Of a stretch of DNA of 12,083 bases, positions 1 through 8,326 are shown piece by piece (the first letter of the stretch is position 1; the number at the start of each line of letters is the position of its first letter). The notes below the pieces were generated by a model. It was given only the letters and a program-made list of their open reading frames with translations, was not told the DNA's origin and ran no database searches. The stretch covers positions 1 to 12,083 of the forward strand of contig JAHHTV010000032.1 of NCBI GenBank assembly GCA_020024395.1. Direction: 5' to 3'. The DNA comes from Anaerotignum sp. GTDB lineage: Bacteria; Bacillota; Clostridia; Lachnospirales; Anaerotignaceae. The position numbers and the translations under genes are program-made.

Positions 1-276
1 CACACGGTAATATATGGTATCACATATCTTCATCATGCTGCGAAAATATGCCGTCACATTATCGGCTGCCTGTTCCATTCTGGTTTGATTGCTTTGCCAA
101 ATGGTTTCTGTGGACTGTGCAGAAAAGCGATAATAAAAAGAAAGCCCCATCAATATTGTTGCAATCATAGATGTAATGGTAAATGACATCCAAACAATCC
201 TTCGCAATTCCATACCATTTTTACTAAGTACATATTTTTTTTCTACATATGATTTTATATTCGAGAAAATGCTCAT
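1..276 (-). CDS. YesM-type sensor histidine kinase, N-terminal part only (runs off the window)
   Basis: The minus-strand frame starting at ATG 276-274 stays open for 92 codons to the window edge. It reads as a cytoplasmic start of about 28 residues, one hydrophobic segment at roughly residues 29-49 (containing SFTITSMIATILMGLSFYY), then an extracytoplasmic segment starting FSAQSTETIW. That layout is usual for YesM-like kinases, which have two membrane helices flanking an outer sensor domain. No kinase domain is visible because the gene is cut. The start is supported by GTGAGGTG a few bases upstream, overlapping the stop of the preceding response-regulator gene; only 8 bases separate the two genes, so they should be co-transcribed and possibly translationally coupled. 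The kinase role is inferred mainly from pairing with the adjacent YesN-like regulator. The signal sensed cannot be judged. Confidence 0.8.
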   Translation of the reverse strand, partial: MSIFSNIKSYVEKKYVLSKNGMELRRIVWMSFTITSMIATILMGLSFYYRFSAQSTETIWQSNQTRMEQAADNVTAYFRSMMKICDTIYYRV

Positions 277-284
277 ACAACACC

Positions 285-1877
285 TCACTTTCCTCGAAAT
301 TTATTCGGAGAAACACCATATTTCTTTTTGAATACATAACTGAAATAATTCGGCTCATCATATCCCACCTGCGCAGCAATGAGATATGTTTTTTCTTCTG
401 TATTTTTCAAAAGCATTGCCGCTTGCTCCATACGAATACTTGTCAAATAAGAAATATAACTTTCCCCTACTTCTTTTTTGAACATCGTTGAAAAATATGC
501 GGTACTAATATGTAAATGGCTGCACACCATTTCCAAAGACAATGCAGAATTTGCATAATTTTCTTTGATGTATTGTTTTGCCTTTTCAATCATAGTTTGT
601 GTTGTGCCCATACGTTCTTTGACCAAACTGCCGCTGATGGCAAAACAAACATCACACAACCATTTTCCCATGTTTTGTGCATTGTCAATCCTTGTCAAAA
701 CACCATTATAATCTGTATATTCTCCAAATACGATTTTTTCGTCCAAACCGCTTTTTTGTACCACACGCAATATCACACTCAAAATATCAATGATATACGC
801 TTGATATCCTGTTTTTGTTTGTTCTGCATTTTTCATTCTGCCACAGATACTTTCCACACAAGATTGTATAATCTCCTCATCACTAAATTTCAAAGCATAT
901 GTCAATTCTTTTTCGTCTTTTTCGTCCAAATGCAGCAATGTATCTGTTTTTGTTTCCACATCAGAAATGAATACCACATCGCCCACTGTGGCACTATATG
1001 CCACAGCTTCTCTTGCCTCACCATAGCTTTTGTGTATGCTTTCCAAACGGTCTACCACACGCCCAACACCAATAACAATGGTACAATTCAATATTTTTCT
1101 TGCTTCTCTGCAAACATCACTAAACAAAGCTGCCAATTCTGATACTTTTTGTTCGGATTCCATTGCCGCAATCACACAAATACCAGATGGTCTATGAAAA
1201 CAACTTTGTATACCAAAATTTTCAAGCCTTTCTTCCAGCAATCTTTGCACAGAAACAGAAAGTAAATTTCTACTTTTCCAAGAGTCTGCCACAACATCTC
1301 GCACCATCACTTTTGCAGCAACCCAGCAACGCCCTTTTTGTAAAGACAAGCCGTATTCCTCCATCAATATTGCAATATCTGCTTTTTCCACTCTGCCTTT
1401 CACCAAATTGCTCAAAAAATTTTCACGCAATATCGGAAGATTTTTGCGAAAAGACTCTTGCAAAGATGTAATATCTCGCAAATGCTGCACTTCTTCATCT
1501 AACGTTTTTTTCATTCTCAAAAGTATTTCAATCATTTCTTCTGCATTGACTGGTTTCAAAATATATTCCATAATATTGAGTTTAATTGCTTGTTTGGCAT
1601 ATTCAAAATCATCAAAACCAGAAAAAATGACCACTTTTACAGATGGTCTTGTTTTTTGTAAATGTTCTGCCAGATCCAACCCATTCATATATGGCATACG
1701 AATATCTGTCAAAACCACATCAGGTTCCAACTGTTCAATTTTTTCCATAGCGTCTAAGCCATTTTCTGCGTCGCCTACCACTTGAAAGCCGACTTTTTGC
1801 CAATCTATCTTTTTGATAATACTGGTACGCACTTCTTCTTCATCATCTACCAGTAATATTTTGTATCTTTCTTCCAT
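285..1877 (-). CDS. YesN-family response regulator: receiver domain plus AraC-type DNA-binding domain
   Basis: A 530-residue protein. Residues 1-120 form a CheY-like receiver with the acidic pair D11/D12, phospho-acceptor D58 (in VVLTDIRMP), S86 in place of the usual Thr/Ser, and K108 in ILKPVNAEEM. The last 100 residues (about 428-530) are an AraC/XylS double helix-turn-helix: ENYANSALSLEMVCSHLHIS is the first unit and TYLIAAQVGYDEPNYFSYVF the second, ending in the typical KYGVSPNKFR. The long middle region is the linker domain common in this family. Such regulators usually act with a YesM-type kinase to control sugar or peptide uptake genes; here the kinase follows immediately. The start ATG has AAAGGCGG upstream. 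The regulator precedes the kinase, and no sugar transporter lies in view, so the target is unknown. The upstream ABC importer is one possible target, but a terminator separates them. Confidence 0.93.
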   Translation of the reverse strand: MEERYKILLVDDEEEVRTSIIKKIDWQKVGFQVVGDAENGLDAMEKIEQLEPDVVLTDIRMPYMNGLDLAEHLQKTRPSVKVVIFSGFDDFEYAKQAIKLNIMEYILKPVNAEEMIEILLRMKKTLDEEVQHLRDITSLQESFRKNLPILRENFLSNLVKGRVEKADIAILMEEYGLSLQKGRCWVAAKVMVRDVVADSWKSRNLLSVSVQRLLEERLENFGIQSCFHRPSGICVIAAMESEQKVSELAALFSDVCREARKILNCTIVIGVGRVVDRLESIHKSYGEAREAVAYSATVGDVVFISDVETKTDTLLHLDEKDEKELTYALKFSDEEIIQSCVESICGRMKNAEQTKTGYQAYIIDILSVILRVVQKSGLDEKIVFGEYTDYNGVLTRIDNAQNMGKWLCDVCFAISGSLVKERMGTTQTMIEKAKQYIKENYANSALSLEMVCSHLHISTAYFSTMFKKEVGESYISYLTSIRMEQAAMLLKNTEEKTYLIAAQVGYDEPNYFSYVFKKKYGVSPNKFRGK

Positions 1878-1965
1878 ATGAGCCGCCTTTCCACAAGCCT
1901 TTTCAAATGATACTTGTTTTGCAATAATAGAGAATTTCTATAATTTGTATAATTTCTTACTAAAA

Positions 1966-1994
1966 ATTATAGCAAAAAAAATCCAAAATCAAAA
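1966..1994 (-). promoter_or_regulatory. Possible promoter for the YesN/YesM-type operon
   Basis: On the minus strand a perfect TATAAT lies at 1971-1966. Upstream of it is only a weak -35: TTTTGA at 17-base spacing or TTGATT at 15. Downstream, the octamer AAATTATA is present twice (1955-1948 and 1946-1939), nine bases apart, which could be an operator or simply AT-rich sequence. The 227-base gap 1878-2104 otherwise contains only AT-rich runs and the terminator of the preceding gene at its right edge. Confidence 0.35.
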
Positions 1995-2075
1995 GAAAAA
2001 GTCTTTTTTTCGCTAATTTGCACAGTTTCTATTTTATAAAATTATAAATTATGCTTTATCTTCTGTCTGATTTGC

Positions 2076-2107
2076 CATAAAAAATGAGATGTCTTTTTGA
2101 CATCTCA
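2076..2107 (-). terminator. Rho-independent terminator of the ABC importer operon
   Basis: TGAGATGTC (2085-2093 on the plus strand) and GACATCTCA (2099-2107) form a perfect 9-bp stem with a 5-base loop. On the minus strand the stem is followed by ATTTTTTATGG, giving the U-tract. The stop codon of the ATPase gene (2107-2105) is the first arm of the stem, so translation ends at the hairpin itself. Confidence 0.85.
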
Positions 2108-2698
2108 AATATCATATATGCTATTTTTTGTCATTTCTATCACTTTTCCATGCATTTTTAATGCTTCTTCTTTGTGATGTGTAGACATACAAACCAATTT
2201 ATCTTTTGTCATATCTTGTATTATCTGTATGATATGTTGTTTTGTGTGTACATCTAACCCCTGAAATGGTTCGTCCATCAACAAAACATCAAAATCCACC
2301 AATAACGCTCTTGCGATTGCAACACGTCTTTGCATACCACCACTCAAAATATCTACTGGCTTTTTTGCCCATCCTGAAATACCCATTTTTTCTAATATTG
2401 GTAAAATGGCATTTTTTTGTGCTGTATTTTGGCATACACAATATAAATTTTCCCAGACGGTAAACCCTTCCAATAAACGATTTTCCTGAAACACCATACT
2501 AATTTTTTTATGCTGCATACCTTGTATGATACCACTATCCGCCTGCTCCAATCCTGCTAATATGCGTAACAATGTTGTTTTTCCTTGTCCAGATTTTCCC
2601 ATCAAACAAATGGTATCATATGCTTGCCATTCACAGCAAAAGCCATCCAATACCATTTTTCCATCATATTGTTTGCACAAATCTTTTATAATAATCAT
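2105..2698 (-). CDS. ABC transporter ATP-binding protein (SsuB/TauB-like)
   Basis: A 197-residue ABC ATPase that would power the importer encoded by the two genes upstream. All catalytic motifs are visible: Walker A GKSGQGKT at 34-41, Q-loop Q71 in MVFQENRLL, signature LSGGMQRR at 118-125, Walker B VLLMDEP at 138-144 with E143, and the switch histidine H174 in STHH. The sequence after the Q-loop (ENRLLEGFTVWENL) resembles the nitrate/sulfonate/taurine ATPase branch. It is shorter than the usual 240-260 residues of that branch, lacking most of the C-terminal tail, but the core is complete, so it is probably functional. The start ATG overlaps the permease stop as ATGA, with AAAGGA upstream. The gene ends in a terminator. 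Confidence 0.92.
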   Translation of the reverse strand: MIIIKDLCKQYDGKMVLDGFCCEWQAYDTICLMGKSGQGKTTLLRILAGLEQADSGIIQGMQHKKISMVFQENRLLEGFTVWENLYCVCQNTAQKNAILPILEKMGISGWAKKPVDILSGGMQRRVAIARALLVDFDVLLMDEPFQGLDVHTKQHIIQIIQDMTKDKLVCMSTHHKEEALKMHGKVIEMTKNSIYDI

Positions 2699-3450
2699 GA
2701 TATACTCTGTCCTTTATTTTTCCATTCCCATTTATCCAATAAAAACAATATACACTTTTCTATGCACACACTCACAGCCACAATTACCACCGTCCAAGCA
2801 AACAATTCTGGCATTTGCAAATATATTTTTGCTTCTTGCAATCGTTCACCAATAGAACCTTCTGGCATACCAATCACTTCTGCTGCAATACCAGCTTTCC
2901 AGCAAAGTCCAATGCCCGTTGCCATTGCTGCACGCATATAAGGAAACAACTGCGGAAACCAATAATATCTTATTTTTCTATGTACATGAAATAAACATAC
3001 CATTTCCCAAATCTGTTTATCCGCTTGCCGAAATCCTTGCAGCAAATTTCCATATACCACAGGAAAGCCCATCAAAAAAGCAATCAACACAGACAAATTT
3101 GCAGAAGATACCCAAACCAAAGCCAGTATGATAAATGATGCCACAGGTGTTGCCTTTACAGCCGATACCATTGGTTGCAACAATATTTCTAGCAAACGAT
3201 ATTTTGCAGAACATGCTGCTGCTGTCACACTACACAATACTGACAAAAAAAATCCACCCATAATCCGCCATGTAGAATATGCCACGCTCTGCCAAAATGC
3301 AACCTCTTGCACCAATTTTCGCAATTTTCCACATACGGCAACAGGAGATACCAAAAGTATCTCCTGCCCAATCCATATACTGCATATTTGCCAGACGATA
3401 AGCCAAAAAAGTATTGCTCCTATTTTTTGTCTGCCATATTTATTTGCCAT
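2695..3450 (-). CDS. ABC transporter permease (SsuC/TauC-like)
   Basis: An inner-membrane permease of about 251 residues with a hydrophobic segment near the N-terminus (GAILFWLIVWQICSIWI, 11-27) and several more further on (about 63-80, 103-135, 175-192, 218-238). The cytoplasmic coupling loop near 138-172 fits the BPD-transporter permease family, although the classic EAA...G motif is degenerate: E149 remains, the Gly is replaced by His (CLFHVHRK), and the trailing LP appears as FPQLFP. The start chosen is ATG 3450-3448, because GAGGAGG sits 12 bases upstream and the gene then overlaps the end of the binding-protein gene by only 11 bases. The frame stays open for 49 more codons upstream, but those lie inside the binding-protein gene. 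It forms an operon with the genes on both sides. Confidence 0.88.
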   Translation of the reverse strand: MANKYGRQKIGAILFWLIVWQICSIWIGQEILLVSPVAVCGKLRKLVQEVAFWQSVAYSTWRIMGGFFLSVLCSVTAAACSAKYRLLEILLQPMVSAVKATPVASFIILALVWVSSANLSVLIAFLMGFPVVYGNLLQGFRQADKQIWEMVCLFHVHRKIRYYWFPQLFPYMRAAMATGIGLCWKAGIAAEVIGMPEGSIGERLQEAKIYLQMPELFAWTVVIVAVSVCIEKCILFLLDKWEWKNKGQSIS

Positions 3451-4435
3451 GGTAGTAGAAATCCTCCTCAGGCATTGCACCACCGATTGACTTTGGATTT
3501 TGTGCAAACAATACATGCAAATATCCTGACAATTTTTGTTGCATTTCATCGCCTGTGATACATACAATATTGCAGTAAGGCAATGCTTTTTGTGCAACAG
3601 CCGCTTTCAAAATATCAAATTTTTCAATCAGCTTAGCAGCATCTTCTGTATTGTCATTTACATATTCCACAGAATGATGATATTGTTCCAAGAATGTATC
3701 CACAGCTTCTGGATATTGTTCAATAAAGTCATTTCTTGCGACAACCACGCCCGTTATCATACCACTAGGGTTTTCTTCTCCTTTTTGCAATGTATCCCAT
3801 TCTTTTGTCAAGTCCAAAGCAATTTTTAGATTTTCGTTTTGCATTTGTGCGGTTGTCACAAACGGCTGTGGCAACAATGCAATCCCATTTTCATCTTGTG
3901 CCAATGCTGCCACACATTCTGCATGTTCTGTTTTCCATTCCATTTTGACATCTGTGTCAGGGTTGATATTATTTTGTTCCAATATATAACGCAAAGCAAA
4001 TTCTGGTGTTGTACCTTTGCCTGCTGCATAAATGGTTTTCCCCTTCAAATCCGCCACAGACTGTATGCTGTCTTTGTTTTCCACAATATATAATACACCC
4101 AATGTATTCACTGCCAAAACACACATTTGCTTATCTGTATTTTGGTATAACACAGATGCCAAATTTGCAGGCACTGCTGCAATATCCAATTCTCCTTTTG
4201 CCAGTTTTGCTGACATTTCGTCAGGTGCAGACACCAATGTAAATGTATAATCATTTGGTGTCGTTTTGCCCGCTTCGTCGTCCTCCATCATTTTTACCAT
4301 ACCCATTGCGGTTGGTCCTTTCAAAGCACCTACGTTTACATTTGTTGTTTCTGTTTGTTGTGATGTTGCTCCACAACCTGCCAATAATGCTACCACAAGC
4401 AAAAAAGTAAATACTGTAGAAATTCTCTTTTGCAT
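3440..4435 (-). CDS. ABC transporter substrate-binding lipoprotein (SsuA/THI5/NMT1-like), substrate unknown
   Basis: A 331-residue secreted lipoprotein. A basic start (MQKR) is followed by a hydrophobic stretch and lipobox LLAGC with Cys21 as the predicted lipid-anchored residue. The mature part looks like the type II periplasmic-binding fold of the nitrate/sulfonate/THI5 group: NVGALKGPTAMGMVKMM at 33-50, GELDIAAVPANLASVLYQ at 81-98 and VADLKGKTIYAAGKGTTPEF at 127-146, the usual 'DLKGKTI' hinge block. The motif set is typical of a clostridial family generally annotated only as binding protein; substrates in the wider group include sulfonates, nitrate, bicarbonate and thiamine precursors, and none can be chosen from sequence. 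The ribosome site is weak (AAGG about 12 bases from the ATG). It lies 74 bases after phoR with no clear terminator between. Confidence 0.87.
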   Translation of the reverse strand: MQKRISTVFTFLLVVALLAGCGATSQQTETTNVNVGALKGPTAMGMVKMMEDDEAGKTTPNDYTFTLVSAPDEMSAKLAKGELDIAAVPANLASVLYQNTDKQMCVLAVNTLGVLYIVENKDSIQSVADLKGKTIYAAGKGTTPEFALRYILEQNNINPDTDVKMEWKTEHAECVAALAQDENGIALLPQPFVTTAQMQNENLKIALDLTKEWDTLQKGEENPSGMITGVVVARNDFIEQYPEAVDTFLEQYHHSVEYVNDNTEDAAKLIEKFDILKAAVAQKALPYCNIVCITGDEMQQKLSGYLHVLFAQNPKSIGGAMPEEDFYYHGK

Positions 4436-4490
4436 ATTTTATCACGACCTTTTTTTGAAAATTCCTACTTATTGTACTCCAACAATGCCA

Positions 4491-4496
4491 ATTATA
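4491..4496 (-). promoter_or_regulatory. Possible -10 element ahead of the ABC importer operon
   Basis: A perfect TATAAT (minus strand 4496-4491) lies in the 74-base gap between phoR and the binding-protein gene. A good -35 is missing: TTGTAT is present at 15-base spacing and TTTTGT at 17, both overlapping the phoR 3' end. The gap has only a weak 5-bp hairpin (4471-4486) and no terminator, so the importer may be transcribed from here, by read-through from the pst operon, or both. Confidence 0.35.
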
Positions 4497-4509
4497 CAAC
4501 CCATAAATT

Positions 4510-6186
4510 TCATACAAAACATTCTCCCATCATTTTTGGAAAAACAATGCAAAATTTGCTGCCTTTTCCACATGTACTTTCTATAGATACCATTGCCTTA
4601 TGCAATATTGCACCATGTTTCACAATAGAAAGCCCCAAACCTGTACCATCAATTTCTTTGGAGCGACTGCGACTAACACGATAAAATCGTTCAAAAATCC
4701 TATCTTGTTCTTCCATAGGAATACCAATGCCTGTATCTTCTACAAACAATTTGATTTCTGTTTCTGTCTGTGTAATCGTTATGGTCACACTGCCATATTT
4801 TTGATTGTATCTGATTGCATTGTCACACAAATTATATACCATTTCTTCTAATATAGATGGTACACCTTTGACAATGGCTTTTTCTATTTTTGACTGTATT
4901 GTCACATTTTGTTTTTTCGCCGTTTCTTCTAACCGTTTACAAACATTTGTCACAATATTTGCCAAATCCACACATTTCATATCCATACAACCCTCTGTTT
5001 CGTCCAATTTGGAAAGCTGTATAATATCTTGTATCATAGCAATGAGCTTTTGTGCTTCTGTATAGATATTGTTTGCAAAATGCGGAATATCTTCTGGTTG
5101 CACCATGCCATTTTTCATAATTTCGGCAAAGCCAGATATGGAAGTTAAAGGCGTTTTCAATTCATGTGAAACATTTGCTGTAAATTCTCGCCGCAGCCGT
5201 TCTCCATCTGCCTTTTCTGTGTGGTCAAACAAAAGCACCACAACACCTGCGACCAGTGTATCTTCCAAAACAGGATTTGCCAACACTTTATATATCCGAT
5301 TATTTTGTTCCAACATCGTTTCACTATGTTTGCCTGCCAATGCCTGTCCAATACACTGCCGAAAAGATGTACTTCTGTTCCAAGCATACACATTTTGTTT
5401 TTCTATTTCTTTTGTCACATTTAATATTTGTATGGCACCATCATTGCAAGATAACACGTCCCCTTTGATGTCCAATACCAAAAGTCCCTCTTGCATATTG
5501 GTTGTAATGGTGTAAAACTCTTGTTGTCTTTGTTGTTGTTCTCGTATTTGTTTTGCAATCAATTTTTTCTGTACTGCAATCCGTCTTAAAAAAGGTGATA
5601 ATTCATCATACACTTCTGCTTGTTCTGGATATTCCAAATCTACATTTTCTAACGGTTTTGTAATATTTTTGGATGTTTTGCTTGCCAACACCCCTGCCAA
5701 TACCAATGCCAACGCCAACAATATGGCAAATGGCTGCATCATAGAAAGCAGTATACTCCCTGCACTCCATGTCGTTTCTGACACACGCAACACACTGCCA
5801 TCTTGCAAACGGATTGCCACATTTTCCGTTTTTTCTGCCAATGTTTTGGAAATACGAGAACTTTCTCCTCTACCTGTCTGCAAAGCCTCCTGCACTTCTT
5901 CTCTTTGCAAATGGTTTTCCATATTCCCCACATCTGCAACAGAGTCAAACAGCACACTACCATCTGATGCAATCCATGTAATCCGCTGTTGATTTTTGGG
6001 TAATTGCTGCAAATACGCTATGCCTTGCATTTCTACCCCTTTTTGCAAATATGTGATTTCTAAATTTATGGCTTTTTGCTGTGCATTTTCTGTATATTCG
6101 CTCAAAAATGCCAACAGCACCAAAGAAAATGATACAATCAAAAGCAAAGAAACATAAAATATACTGCGAAAAATTCGCTTTGTCAC
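4510..6186 (-). CDS. phoR: Phosphate-regulon sensor histidine kinase (PhoR-type)
   Basis: A 558-residue membrane kinase. Transmembrane segments lie at about 9-28 and 144-168; the roughly 115 residues between them form an extracytoplasmic sensor region. A HAMP-like/linker region follows, then a PAS-like domain (about 222-325), a HisKA domain with phospho-acceptor H341 in NVSHELKTPLTSISGF, and an ATPase domain with N-box EEMVYNLCDNAIRYN (447-461), G1 DTGIGIP (484-490), F-box FERFYR (498-503) and G2 GTGLGLS (514-520). All catalytic motifs are intact. The start is GTG 6186-6184, overlapping the regulator's TGA as GTGA, with AGGAGG just upstream. The family autophosphorylates under phosphate limitation and passes phosphate to the PhoB/PhoP regulator; adjacency to pst and phoU makes that role very likely. 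Confidence 0.94.
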   Translation of the reverse strand: MTKRIFRSIFYVSLLLIVSFSLVLLAFLSEYTENAQQKAINLEITYLQKGVEMQGIAYLQQLPKNQQRITWIASDGSVLFDSVADVGNMENHLQREEVQEALQTGRGESSRISKTLAEKTENVAIRLQDGSVLRVSETTWSAGSILLSMMQPFAILLALALVLAGVLASKTSKNITKPLENVDLEYPEQAEVYDELSPFLRRIAVQKKLIAKQIREQQQRQQEFYTITTNMQEGLLVLDIKGDVLSCNDGAIQILNVTKEIEKQNVYAWNRSTSFRQCIGQALAGKHSETMLEQNNRIYKVLANPVLEDTLVAGVVVLLFDHTEKADGERLRREFTANVSHELKTPLTSISGFAEIMKNGMVQPEDIPHFANNIYTEAQKLIAMIQDIIQLSKLDETEGCMDMKCVDLANIVTNVCKRLEETAKKQNVTIQSKIEKAIVKGVPSILEEMVYNLCDNAIRYNQKYGSVTITITQTETEIKLFVEDTGIGIPMEEQDRIFERFYRVSRSRSKEIDGTGLGLSIVKHGAILHKAMVSIESTCGKGSKFCIVFPKMMGECFV

Positions 6187-6863
6187 ACGATACCTCCTAT
6201 TTTATATCCAACGCCTCTTACCGTTTCAATATATTTACCATATTCACCTAATTTTTGTCGCAATGTACGAATATGCACATCTACCGTTCTACTTTCCCCA
6301 TCAAAATCATATCCCCAAACACGATTTAGCAGCTGCTCTCTTGTCAACACACGATTTTGATTTTCAAGCAAATACCAAAGCAAATCAAATTCTTTTTTTG
6401 TTACTGTCAATAATACACCTTTTTTTGTAATTTCATATCGTTCTTGGTTGACAACCAAATCTCCCAATACAAACATATTTTGTGCGATTGTGTGCAAATT
6501 TTCCATCCTACGCAACAATGCTTTCACTCTTGCAAGCAATTCCATCATACCAAATGGTTTTGTCAAATAATCATCAGCACCTTTGTCAAGCCCCAGCACT
6601 TTGTCATATTCTGTACTTTTCGCTGTCAGCATCAACACAGGAATACGTTTTGTATGTTCTTGTTGTCGTAATTTTTGCAATATTTGTATACCATCTTCTT
6701 CCGGCAACATAATATCTAATAATATCAAATCTGGCAGACAATCTTTGCAGGCAGACCAAAACAACGACGGTTTTTCAAATCCTTTCGTTTGTAATCCCGT
6801 TGTATTGAGTGTATATGCCACCAATTCTCGAATACTGTTGTCATCTTCTAGCAAATAAATCAT
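6183..6863 (-). CDS. phoB: Phosphate-regulon response regulator (PhoB/PhoP, OmpR family)
   Basis: A 226-residue OmpR-type regulator. The receiver occupies residues 1-118 with acidic residues E6/D7/D8, phospho-acceptor D50 (LILLDIMLP), T80 and K102 (LTKPFG). A winged-helix domain follows at about 130-224, with the recognition region TREQLLNRVWGYDFDGESRTVDVHIRTLR and the terminal wing VRGVGYKI. The ATG at 6863 has AAGGGG eight bases upstream. It lies 37 bases after phoU and overlaps phoR by four bases. It is expected to bind TTAACA-like direct repeats, of which candidates occur upstream of pstS. Whether to call it PhoB or PhoP is naming only; PhoP is the Bacillus usage. The function is inferred from context plus family; other OmpR regulators look similar in isolation. 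Confidence 0.93.
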   Translation of the reverse strand: MIYLLEDDNSIRELVAYTLNTTGLQTKGFEKPSLFWSACKDCLPDLILLDIMLPEEDGIQILQKLRQQEHTKRIPVLMLTAKSTEYDKVLGLDKGADDYLTKPFGMMELLARVKALLRRMENLHTIAQNMFVLGDLVVNQERYEITKKGVLLTVTKKEFDLLWYLLENQNRVLTREQLLNRVWGYDFDGESRTVDVHIRTLRQKLGEYGKYIETVRGVGYKIGGIV

Positions 6864-6900
6864 CTGTTGACCCCTTTCTTATGCTCTTTTTTCAAAAGCG

Positions 6901-7572
6901 TTATGGCTCGGTGTCTACTTTTGTATCCAAAGCACCATGTGTACCTGTAATGCTATATTCCACCCATTCTGCAATATTGGTTGCATGGTCGCCCACACGT
7001 TCCAAATATTTTGCAATCATAAGCAAATCAATATACACTTCCCCATTGCCGCCTTTTGCCATCAAATCAACCAATTCATTGCGAATGGTCACAAACAAAT
7101 CGTCCACAACATCATCATATGCAATCACTTGTTTTGCAAGCTCCAAATCTTTTTTCACAAAAGAATTGACACTTTCTGTCACCATTTTTATTGCTTCTTT
7201 TGACATTGATTTGATATGCACACTGCTGGAAATATTCAAATCTTTATCATGCATGGTTTTGACAATCTCCACAATATCAGCCGCTTGGTCACCAATACGC
7301 TCCATATCAGAAATCATTTTCAATGCCGAAGAAATGGCTCTGAGGTCTTTTGCCACAGGTTGTTGTTGCAAAAGCAAACGCATACAAAGTGCTTCAATAT
7401 CCCGTTCTTTTCTGTCAATTTCTGCATCTTTTTTCAGCACCACAGGCACAAGTGTTGTATCTTTTTCAAAAAAAGCCTGTATTGCTGCTGTAATTGCTTC
7501 TTCACACAATGCCCCCATGGTAATCAATTCCACATGAAGTTGTTCCAATTGTTCATCAAATCTTGTACGCAT
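6901..7572 (-). CDS. phoU: Phosphate signalling and transport regulator PhoU
   Basis: A 223-residue, all-helical cytoplasmic protein with the two-fold repeat of the family. Each half carries the metal-binding helix motif: ERIGDQAADI at 91-100 and ERVGDHATNI at 191-200, exactly 100 residues apart. The early block KDAEIDRKERDIE (48-60) and QQQPVAKDLRAI (69-80) are also typical. PhoU links the PstSCAB transporter to the PhoR kinase, silencing the regulon and restraining uptake when phosphate is plentiful. The start chosen is ATG 7572-7570, two bases after the pstB stop (TGA-T-ATG), with GGGGAGG ten bases upstream inside the pstB codons. A longer frame of 26 more codons would read across pstB and is not used. 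Confidence 0.95.
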   Translation of the reverse strand: MRTRFDEQLEQLHVELITMGALCEEAITAAIQAFFEKDTTLVPVVLKKDAEIDRKERDIEALCMRLLLQQQPVAKDLRAISSALKMISDMERIGDQAADIVEIVKTMHDKDLNISSSVHIKSMSKEAIKMVTESVNSFVKKDLELAKQVIAYDDVVDDLFVTIRNELVDLMAKGGNGEVYIDLLMIAKYLERVGDHATNIAEWVEYSITGTHGALDTKVDTEP

Positions 7573-7573
7573 A

Positions 7574-8326
7574 TCAACCAAACCTCCCCGTAATATAATC
7601 TTCTGTTCTTTTATCTTTTGGCATAGAAAATATTTTTTCTGTATCGCCATATTCCACCACTTCTCCCATCAGGAAAAATGCGGTTTTATCCGAAATACGA
7701 GTTGCTTGCTGCATATTGTGTGTTACCATGACAATAGTGTACTCTTTTTTGAGTTCTTCTGCAAGTTCTTCAATACGCAATGTAGATATTGGGTCTAATG
7801 CTGATGTTGGCTCGTCCATCAAAAGCACATCTGGTTGCACTGCCAATGCACGGGCAATGCAAAGCCTTTGTTGTTGTCCACCACTCATACCCAAAGCATT
7901 TTTTTTCAATCTGTCTTTTACTTCATCCCATATTGCTGCATCACGCAACGCTTTTTCGACAATATCATCTAATTGTAATTTTGAACGGATACCATGTGTT
8001 CTTGGGCCATATGCTACATTATCATAAATACTCATAGGAAATGGATTTGGTTTTTGAAATACCATACCCACTCTTTTTCTGAGCAAATTCAAATCCATAT
8101 CACCATAAATATCTTCGCCATCTAAAAGCACATTGCCTGTAATGCGACACCCTTCTACCAAATCATTCATACGATTTAACGATTTCAATAATGTAGATTT
8201 TCCACAACCAGAAGGGCCAATAAATGCTGTAATTTCTTTTTCTGTAATTTGAATATTGATATTTTTCAACGCCTTAAAATCACCATAATATAAATCTAAA
8301 TCTGAAATATCAAATTTATTTGTCAT
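7574..8326 (-). CDS. pstB: Phosphate ABC transporter ATP-binding protein PstB
   Basis: A 250-residue ATPase that energises phosphate import through PstCA. Motifs in order: Walker [10 protein letters not shown] (37-45), Q-loop Q91 followed by the PstB-typical [18 protein letters not shown] (92-109), signature MSGGQQQR (147-154), Walker B VLLMDEP (167-173), D-loop SALD, and switch H203 in VTHN. The C-terminus [10 protein letters not shown] is characteristic of PstB. Length is normal. ATG 8326 overlaps the pstA stop by one base (TGATG), with GGAGTG eight bases upstream; a TTG at 8329 is in frame and would add one residue but is less likely. Confidence 0.97.
   Translation of the reverse strand: MTNKFDISDLDLYYGDFKALKNINIQITEKEITAFIGPSGCGKSTLLKSLNRMNDLVEGCRITGNVLLDGEDIYGDMDLNLLRKRVGMVFQKPNPFPMSIYDNVAYGPRTHGIRSKLQLDDIVEKALRDAAIWDEVKDRLKKNALGMSGGQQQRLCIARALAVQPDVLLMDEPTSALDPISTLRIEELAEELKKEYTIVMVTHNMQQATRISDKTAFFLMGEVVEYGDTEKIFSMPKDKRTEDYITGRFG

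Noticed and set aside
516..1142. A 208-codon plus-strand open frame inside the AraC-type regulator gene
   Set aside because: Rich in Cys, His and Phe, as expected from reading the opposite strand of this AT-rich gene; no domain and no ribosome site seen.
3451..3597. A 49-codon N-terminal extension of the permease
   Set aside because: It would overlap the binding-protein gene heavily, is Cys-rich and not like a permease N-terminus, and GAGGAGG points to the ATG at 3450.
4436..4509. A thiamine (TPP) riboswitch ahead of the THI5-like importer
   Set aside because: The gap is only 74 bases, with no CTGAGA or other conserved TPP core and only a weak 5-bp hairpin.
6864..6900. A terminator between phoU and phoB
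   Set aside because: Only an imperfect GCTTTT/AAAAGAGC pairing is present, with no stable stem and no U-tract, so transcription should continue.
6809..7537. A 242-codon plus-strand open frame antisense to phoU and the start of phoB
   Set aside because: It lies opposite phoU and the start of phoB, both supported by strong motifs, shows no recognisable domain, and is composed of Ser/Thr/Phe-rich sequence typical of a reversed coding strand.
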